Source of the DNA: JAXHNE01 sp038316995
GTDB lineage: Bacteria > Patescibacteriota > Saccharimonadia > Saccharimonadales > JAXHNE01
DNA length: 15,167 nt
Direction: 5' to 3'
NCBI GenBank assembly: GCA_038316995.1
Contig: JBBQAZ010000024.1
Location: 1-15,167, forward strand
Shown: positions 10,863-15,167 of the stretch, in pieces
Position numbering within the stretch: the first letter of the stretch is position 1
Layout of the letters: the number at the start of each line of letters is the position of its first letter
Notes under the pieces: model-generated
Told to the model about the DNA's origin: nothing
Seen by the model: only the letters and a program-made list of their open reading frames with translations
The model's database searches: none
Program-made: the position numbers and the translations under genes

Positions 10863-12791
10863 ATGGGACTTCTTGGCGGAAACAGCAAACAACCAATCGA
10901 TCCGGTACTGCTTGCACAACAGCAAAGATCACGTGAAGAGATAGAGGTTCAGGCTGCTTTTCAAAAAGGCGTCACGGCACTTCGTGACTTTATTGCGCCT
11001 AGTTCTATCGTGTTTGCAAACGGTGATTTCCAGCTTGGAACCCGCCATGCACGAACCTACTATGTCTATGGCTATCCGCGCCAGATTTACACTGGCTGGT
11101 TAAGTGGAATGGTAAATCTGGACGAGGTGCTTGATATGTCAATTTATATCTATCCAGTAGAAAGCCAAGTAGTATTAGAAAACCTCCGCAAGAAAGTATC
11201 TCGTCTAGAGGCGGATATTCAGATAAATGCAGAAAAGGGCAAGGTTCGTGATCCTGGTTCACAAGCTGCCGTGCAAGATGCAGAAGAAATGCGCGACAAG
11301 CTACAAGTGGGCGAGGAACGGTTCTTCCGATTTGGCCTCTACTTTACTATTTATGGTGAATCTACAGATGAGCTAGAGTTTGTTTCTCATAAAGTTGAGT
11401 CAATGCTTGGGCAACAATTAATTTATTCAAAGCCAGCCACATCGCAACAAGAACAAGGACTAAATAGTACGATTCCGCAGTTTACAGACCAACTACAAAT
11501 TCGACGTAACTTTAGCACTGGTGCACTTAGCACTAGCTTCCCGTTCACGTCAGCTGATTTAACGCAGGATAGTGGAGTATTGTACGGAATTAACATGCAT
11601 AATTCTGGGCTGGTTATTTTTGATAGATTTAGTTTAGAAAACGGAAACTCTGTAGTATTTGCTAAATCCGGCGCCGGGAAATCGTTTGCAGTAAAACTTG
11701 AGGCGCTTAGAAGTATGATGTTCGGTACAGAGATATTTATTATCGATCCAGAAAACGAATATCAAAGAATGGCAGAAGCTGTTGGCGGTGCATATATTCG
11801 CCTAAGTCTTAGTTCGCCAACGCGTATAAATCCGTTTGATATTCCGCAGGTTGTAGATGCCGAAGATGCAGATAACGCGCTCCGTGGTAACCTCATAACA
11901 CTTCATGGTTTGTTGCGGTTGATGATGGGCGGCGCCCAGGCACAAATGGCCTCACAAGAAGGCGGAGGAGGTACAGTTGCTCCCGCCTTGTCACCGGCAG
12001 AAGAAGCTGACCTAGACGCCTCATTAATTGAAACATACGCAAAGGCTGGCATTACCAACGATCCTCTGACACACAGTTCGCCGCCGCCAACAATTAATGA
12101 CCTGTATGACACTTTGCTCCATATGGGTGGAAACGGCCCACAGTTGGCTCAACGCCTACGTAAATACACTACCGGGACATTTGCAGGAATATTCTCGCAA
12201 CCGTCAAACGTCGACATCAATAACGCTCTAGTTGTTTTTAACATCCGGGATTTAGAGGACGAGCTCCGACCAGTTGCCATGTATATTGTCCTGAACTTTA
12301 TCTGGAATAAAACAAAAGCCGAAAAGAAACGCAGAATGTTAATTGTTGACGAGGCCTGGCAACTCATGAAGTATGAAGACTCCGCAAACTTCTTGTTTAG
12401 TCTTGCAAAGCGCGCCCGTAAATATAACCTTGGAATCACGACCATCACGCAGGACGTAGAAGACTTTATGGGCTCACGAATGGGTCGGGCAATAGTTTCT
12501 AATGCATCTATGCAGCTTTTACTTAAGCAATCTACCTCTGCGGTTGATGTACTAGCTAATACATTCAAGCTAACCAGTGAAGAAAAGAAACGACTTAGCC
12601 AGTTCCCAGTTGGGCAAGGATTATTCTTTGCTGGGCAAAACCATGTACACATCCAAATTGCTGCCAGCCCTACAGAAACTCAACTAATCACTACAAATCC
12701 AGAACAAGTGAACAAAATTGAACAACAGGGTGATATTAGTGGCGGGCAGGGTACAATAGACCTAAATAACCGACTTCACCCCGGTTTGTAA
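10863..12791 (+). CDS. virB4: VirB4-family ATPase, motor of the type IV secretion system
   Basis: The product is 642 residues from ATG 10863. An N-terminal domain (about 1-235: QAAFQKGVTALRDFIAPSSI, YVYGYPRQIYTGWLSGMVNL, EERFFRFGLYFTIYGESTDE) precedes the RecA-like ATPase. Walker A is AKSGAGKS (267-274). After it come FIIDPENEYQRMAEAVGG and INPFDIP, characteristic of VirB4/TraC. Walker B is MLIVDEAW (492-499) with D496/E497, followed by the TTITQDVEDF motif (about 525-535) and the C-terminal GQGLFFAGQNHVHIQIAASP. It powers pilus assembly and substrate transfer from the cytoplasmic side. The frame is open upstream to 10764, inside the four-helix gene, and an ATG lies at 10854. AGAAGGG at 10847-10853, 9 nt before 10863, fixes the start there. 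A Q/G-rich insert (about 358-380) separates ATPase subdomains. Confidence 0.95.
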   Translation: MGLLGGNSKQPIDPVLLAQQQRSREEIEVQAAFQKGVTALRDFIAPSSIVFANGDFQLGTRHARTYYVYGYPRQIYTGWLSGMVNLDEVLDMSIYIYPVESQVVLENLRKKVSRLEADIQINAEKGKVRDPGSQAAVQDAEEMRDKLQVGEERFFRFGLYFTIYGESTDELEFVSHKVESMLGQQLIYSKPATSQQEQGLNSTIPQFTDQLQIRRNFSTGALSTSFPFTSADLTQDSGVLYGINMHNSGLVIFDRFSLENGNSVVFAKSGAGKSFAVKLEALRSMMFGTEIFIIDPENEYQRMAEAVGGAYIRLSLSSPTRINPFDIPQVVDAEDADNALRGNLITLHGLLRLMMGGAQAQMASQEGGGGTVAPALSPAEEADLDASLIETYAKAGITNDPLTHSSPPPTINDLYDTLLHMGGNGPQLAQRLRKYTTGTFAGIFSQPSNVDINNALVVFNIRDLEDELRPVAMYIVLNFIWNKTKAEKKRRMLIVDEAWQLMKYEDSANFLFSLAKRARKYNLGITTITQDVEDFMGSRMGRAIVSNASMQLLLKQSTSAVDVLANTFKLTSEEKKRLSQFPVGQGLFFAGQNHVHIQIAASPTETQLITTNPEQVNKIEQQGDISGGQGTIDLNNRLHPGL

Positions 12792-12809
12792 AAACGGAGA
12801 TTAAACTAA

Positions 12810-15167
12810 TTGAGCGGACTTGATCTAGAGGAAAGAGAACAGACGGCCGGATCACATGATGATTTAGGCATGAGTGACGCTGCTAGAACAGCGGAAACCG
12901 ATCAACTCAACCAAAAATATAACGATTCGCCAGACGATCAGGTTGGCGAAGGAGCCAAAGATTTCGGTAACTCACCGCAAAAACAAAGTCGTTTTAGAAT
13001 GACCAGGAAAAAACAAGCAGCCGGCGGAATTCTTGGTCTGGGGCTTGGCGGTGTTTTTGCCGTACTTTCAATTCTCCAAGGCCCAGCAGCGGTGGTGCAC
13101 GCTGGAAAAATACTTTCTGGCATACCGTTCGCCCCAAATATAGAAGCGTCAGAAAGCAGAATGGGGCGATTGTTTGAATATTACCGGGCGAATAGAGCGG
13201 GCGATCAATCAATTCGCAATATTGGATACTTTGGAGAAAAGCTAACAACAAAGTTTATAAATGACCTATCTACTGAAGGCATAGAAATGGATTTTGGACG
13301 AGAATCATCGGGAGGAGACAGGACAAGTAGGCGCTTGCAAAACCTCAAGGTCACAACGCCAGAAGCAGCCGATACTATGCGAAAAGCCGGCTACAACGTG
13401 GATGCAGACGGCATTGTTCGAAACGCGAACGGCAGCCCTATTGATGGCGCAAGAAACAGAAGAAAAGCGCTTTACACGGCTCTGGATAGTTTAGACAGAA
13501 AAGGGGGCTTGGTCTCCAGTGTCACAAAAAGATTACTTGCAACTAGAGCGGGTGTCGACTTTCATCCATTACGCAATGCTGCCAGGGACAAGCGGGAAAG
13601 TTTAGCTGACTTCTACAACAAAAGAAGAGGCGAGCGATCAGAAAGAATAAAAAATGGTGCTGATAGTAGGGCGGGAACAAAAGTCCAGCCAGGTGAAGAA
13701 CCAGACCCTGATGCTAATGACGCCGATGCTACAAAACCAGTCGGTCAAGAAGCCGCGGATGCAGCTCAAGATGCGGCCGATCAAGCAACTGATATAGACA
13801 GTTTAGATAATCGAAAACTTCTTTCAAGCAAATTAGTTCGAGGTGCGGGCGGAGCAGCAGCGGTAGTTGGGGCTGCTTGTGCTGCAAAAGCAATCGGTAG
13901 TGCAATCCCGGCATACCAGCACGCTAATATTGTCTTGCCAATGCTCAGGATGTCAATGGAAATCGTAACTATCGGCAGTCAGGTTCAGACTGGGCAGGGT
14001 CTAAATATTGAAGAGGTTGGTGAAGTCTATGATACATTTTACAGTGACGAAGAAGGGTCATTATTTGCTGCGCGTGGGTTTCAGGCAATTACACCGGGTA
14101 CCGCTGAACTCACTGGCCCAGATACTGACGTAAAGCCATCGGCGATTGGCGAGAAACCTGCTTTCTTTAATTTTCTTGATGGAATACCACTGCTCAGCAC
14201 AGCTTGTAAAGTAAATGATGGAATAGGCTCTTTTGTCAATACGATTACTTTTGGTGCAGTGGATGCGATAAGCTCAACAGCCATAGATACTGCACTGGGT
14301 GGTTTTGGAACGTCACAAGAAGCGTTGATGAACCAACTATTGTCAGTTTTAGCTGGCGATTTAGTAGACACCTTTGCTGAGGGTAGCGAACTTGGAAATA
14401 TTGCAGCGATTGGAAGTAGGCTTTCAGCTAATCAAACAGCGCTTAATACTGGAGGTACGATAATTTCTCCTGCTGAACTTCAAGTTCTACAAAATGACTA
14501 CCTTGAAACAGAACAGAAACGTTTTGCGGCACTTCCACTTAGCACAAGACTTTTTGACGCAAAGCATGAAAACTCGTTCGCAACACTTGCATTAGTTCGA
14601 TTGCCAAATCTTGGAAATGTTGCAAGTGTTGCAAACTCTATAAAAAACTTGCCGATGGCATTTGGATCTTCATTTGATTCACTCATTGGTGCTGTTTCAC
14701 CGCCTGCAAGTGCTGCGTCTTCCACTTCTTATGATTTTGGTGTTCCTGCATACGGACATCCCAAAAATCAGCTAGAGGACGAAAACTTAGAAGACTTTTA
14801 TGCGGTTGCCGAACGTATAGAGGTTGTAGACCCTGTCACAGGGGAGAGAGAAATTTTAAAGGCTCTAAATGATAAGTACGGAAAATGCTTTGGCACGACC
14901 ATTAATCCAAGCGACAGCCTTATGATAGAGGAAAAAACTACTCCGACTTACAGTCAGTTAAACAACCCCAAAGACCCGGAATATAACGATTATGCGGCAT
15001 GTAGAAGCAACTCGTCTGAACAACAACAATTCAGCACCTACATTCTAGATCATTGGACCCTAAAATCTGCAGCCTGCTACGAAGGAATCGAAGGTAGCGA
15101 AGCAGCCTGCGAAGAGGTAGGCTTCGGCAATGCATCCACGCCTACGTCAAGTGCCCCAACTTCAAAT
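12810..15167 (+). CDS. Large membrane-anchored protein of the secretion locus, unrecognised family (runs off the right edge)
   Basis: The frame is open for 786 codons from TTG 12810 to the end of the window. GGAGA at 12796-12800 lies 9 nt before the TTG; an ATG at 12870, 20 codons later, is the alternative start without a clear Shine-Dalgarno. Residues 1-67 are charged and cytoplasmic, ending RFRMTRKK. A membrane helix follows (about 69-98). A hydrophilic region of about 240 residues with basic and acidic tracts reaches a second, Ala/Gly-rich hydrophobic segment near 344-365 (GAGGAAAVVGAACAAKAIGS). The remaining 420 residues look folded and carry several cysteines (STACKV, YGKCFG, AACRS, AACYE, EAACEE) late in the sequence, consistent with an outside domain. 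I recognise no enzymatic motif. Position right after virB4 suggests a structural or substrate role in the machine. Confidence 0.85.
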   Translation, partial: MSGLDLEEREQTAGSHDDLGMSDAARTAETDQLNQKYNDSPDDQVGEGAKDFGNSPQKQSRFRMTRKKQAAGGILGLGLGGVFAVLSILQGPAAVVHAGKILSGIPFAPNIEASESRMGRLFEYYRANRAGDQSIRNIGYFGEKLTTKFINDLSTEGIEMDFGRESSGGDRTSRRLQNLKVTTPEAADTMRKAGYNVDADGIVRNANGSPIDGARNRRKALYTALDSLDRKGGLVSSVTKRLLATRAGVDFHPLRNAARDKRESLADFYNKRRGERSERIKNGADSRAGTKVQPGEEPDPDANDADATKPVGQEAADAAQDAADQATDIDSLDNRKLLSSKLVRGAGGAAAVVGAACAAKAIGSAIPAYQHANIVLPMLRMSMEIVTIGSQVQTGQGLNIEEVGEVYDTFYSDEEGSLFAARGFQAITPGTAELTGPDTDVKPSAIGEKPAFFNFLDGIPLLSTACKVNDGIGSFVNTITFGAVDAISSTAIDTALGGFGTSQEALMNQLLSVLAGDLVDTFAEGSELGNIAAIGSRLSANQTALNTGGTIISPAELQVLQNDYLETEQKRFAALPLSTRLFDAKHENSFATLALVRLPNLGNVASVANSIKNLPMAFGSSFDSLIGAVSPPASAASSTSYDFGVPAYGHPKNQLEDENLEDFYAVAERIEVVDPVTGEREILKALNDKYGKCFGTTINPSDSLMIEEKTTPTYSQLNNPKDPEYNDYAACRSNSSEQQQFSTYILDHWTLKSAACYEGIEGSEAACEEVGFGNASTPTSSAPTSN

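Noticed and set aside
12149..12652. Minus-strand open frame of 167 codons
   Set aside because: It is entirely antisense to the conserved ATPase domain of virB4, including Walker B, and shows no family pattern or ribosome-binding site.
9486..12791. A single VirB4 gene split by insertion of the four-helix-bundle cassette
   Set aside because: The TraC-like and VirB4 proteins each have complete ends, their own start signals and a full N-terminal domain, and VirB4 keeps its own N-terminal region. Insertion between two genes fits better than interruption of one.
13294..13494. Plus-strand open frame of 66 codons
   Set aside because: It lies in another frame inside the long open protein starting at 12810.
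1..15167. tRNA, rRNA or riboswitch genes
   Set aside because: I saw no cloverleaf-like segments, rRNA signatures or known riboswitch cores in the intergenic regions, though subtle RNAs cannot be excluded by eye.

Overview
The window looks like a piece of a Candidatus Saccharibacteria (TM7) or closely related CPR/Patescibacteria chromosome. This is judged from gene content: a run of small VirB2/TrbC-like pilin genes, a VirB6-like membrane protein, a PrgI-family protein with a long low-complexity tail, a TraC-like protein, a VirB4 ATPase and a very large membrane-anchored protein, with a four-helix-bundle (S23/IVS-type) gene between them. TGA is used as a normal stop (for example at 6715-6717 and 10395-10397), which argues against the UGA-recoding CPR lineages. 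No 16S or ribosomal protein gene is present, so the taxonomy is an inference.

Layout. 1-303 (minus): the N-terminal part of a ComF-family phosphoribosyltransferase with eight zinc-type cysteines, leaving the window on the left. 503-982 (plus): an Hsp20 small heat-shock protein, followed by two strong hairpins (1003-1036 and 1065-1099) that separate it from the convergent pilin genes. 1128-3758 (minus): six tandem paralogous pilin-like genes, most of them overlapping or abutting. 3772-3822: two back-to-back promoters drive the pilin array leftwards and the rest of the secretion genes rightwards. 3857-7781 (plus): a single-pass membrane protein with a large outside domain, a VirB6-like protein, and a one-TM protein with a long charged tail whose start overlaps the VirB6-like stop. 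7782-8004: short AT-rich intergenic region with a tandem promoter-like repeat. 8005-9129: PrgI. 9130-9485: a 356-nt intergenic region with degenerate inverted repeats, a near-consensus promoter and a structured leader. 9486-12791: TraC-like protein, the four-helix-bundle gene, and VirB4. 12810 to the right edge: a protein of at least 786 residues that is still open at the window end.

How they fit together. The secretion genes describe a type IV secretion/pilus machine of the monoderm type: pilin subunits (VirB2-like), inner channel (VirB6-like), membrane scaffold (PrgI/VirB3-like), and motor (TraC-like plus VirB4). No relaxase and no VirD4-type coupling protein appear here, so the window gives no evidence for conjugation; a pilus or protein-export role is equally compatible.

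The most interesting small-scale signal is around the four-helix-bundle gene. An 18-nt arm at its 5' end (10412-10429) is matched 17/18 in inverted orientation by an arm immediately after its stop codon (10810-10827). The gene is therefore carried in the loop of a potential RNA stem, resembling the architecture of 23S rRNA intervening sequences, but here sitting between two protein-coding genes. Second, at least three genes have a -10 box that ends 7-8 nt before the ATG with no Shine-Dalgarno sequence, suggesting leaderless transcripts.
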